This document shows positions 13,979 through 14,059 of a DNA stretch of 14,059 nucleotides, in pieces (the stretch's first letter is position 1; every line of letters starts with the position of its first letter). The DNA is from CAYQEC01 sp964569015 (GTDB lineage: Bacteria > Actinomycetota > Acidimicrobiia > Spongiisociales > UBA5794). The stretch spans positions 1 through 14,059 of the forward strand of contig CAZMSN010000046.1 of assembly GCA_964569015.1 (NCBI GenBank), in the 5' to 3' direction. The translations under genes were made by a program, and so were the position numbers. A model generated the notes under the pieces. That model was not told where the DNA came from, searched no databases, and was given only the letters and a program-made list of their open reading frames with translations.

Positions 13979-14059
13979 CCAACCCAGGGCTGGTACACCG
14001 GGTTTCCCGGCTTGCCAACCCAGGGTTGGGGTGTTGGGTTTTCCGGCATACCAGCCCAC
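13979..14059. repeat. Tandem palindromic repeat, period 36, running off the window
   Basis: Units begin with CCAACCCAGGG at 13979 and 14015, and a third unit starts at 14051 (CCAGCCCAC) and is cut by the window end. Spacing is exactly 36 nt and the two complete units agree at about 26 of 36 positions. Unit 2 begins with a perfect inverted repeat, CCAACCC-A-GGGTTGG (14015-14029). Unit 1 carries CCGGG-TTT-CCCGG (13999-14011) flanked by TGG and CCA, giving an imperfect longer hairpin. The array lies just after the hppA stop and may act as a terminator or be a dispersed repeat. No T-run follows the stems. Confidence 0.6.

Noticed and set aside
13979..14059. CRISPR array or integron attC site at the right edge
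   Set aside because: The repeats are directly adjacent and diverged with no unique spacers, and no cas or integrase gene or attC core motif is visible.

Overview
This is a GC-rich window with high-GC codon use, many GTG starts and repeated 4-nt gene overlaps. It looks like an actinobacterial chromosome, most likely Acidimicrobiia or a related deep lineage. The actinobacterial type of TadE/TadG-like cluster supports this, as do the SLH repeats with a CNPPTNDRFCP...TRGQMAAFL signature, a form I associate with Acidimicrobiia. No tRNA, rRNA, CRISPR array, transposase or phage gene is visible, and the content is mostly conserved and chromosomal.

Layout, left to right. (1) 1-873 (+): the 3' end of a Flp/Tad pilus locus, with the tail of a DUF4244-like pilin followed by a TadE-like and a TadG-like pseudopilin gene, each overlapping the next by 4 nt. 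(2) 971-3474 (+): a two-gene 2-oxoacid:ferredoxin oxidoreductase operon, with an alpha subunit and a beta subunit fused to a gamma domain. (3) 3533-6709 (-): a 1058-residue exported surface protein with a discoidin/F-type-lectin-like domain, a beta-propeller, three Ig-like repeats, a Pro-Asp linker and two SLH domains. It converges on the oxidoreductase operon, with a GC-rich hairpin between them. (4) 6904-8106 (-): a probable lipoprotein of the LytR-CpsA-Psr family with a poly-Thr linker. (5) 8305-11800 (+): a compact potassium-uptake operon. It holds two RCK (TrkA) genes, a 49-residue single-helix membrane peptide, TrkH, and an exported OB-fold-like protein with a C-terminal membrane anchor. 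(6) 11892-13967 (+): a membrane-bound pyrophosphatase (HppA) with the residues of the K+-dependent class. (7) 13979-14059: a palindromic tandem repeat of period 36 that runs off the window.

The right half reads as an ion-homeostasis block. TrkA/TrkH imports K+, and the adjacent pyrophosphatase both needs K+ and pumps Na+ and/or H+. The least described parts are the 49-residue peptide between trkA and trkH, the OB-fold-like protein coupled to trkH, the period-36 palindromic repeat, and the beta-gamma fused oxidoreductase, which has no ferredoxin-type delta subunit nearby. I did not find a clear novel defence or mobile system.
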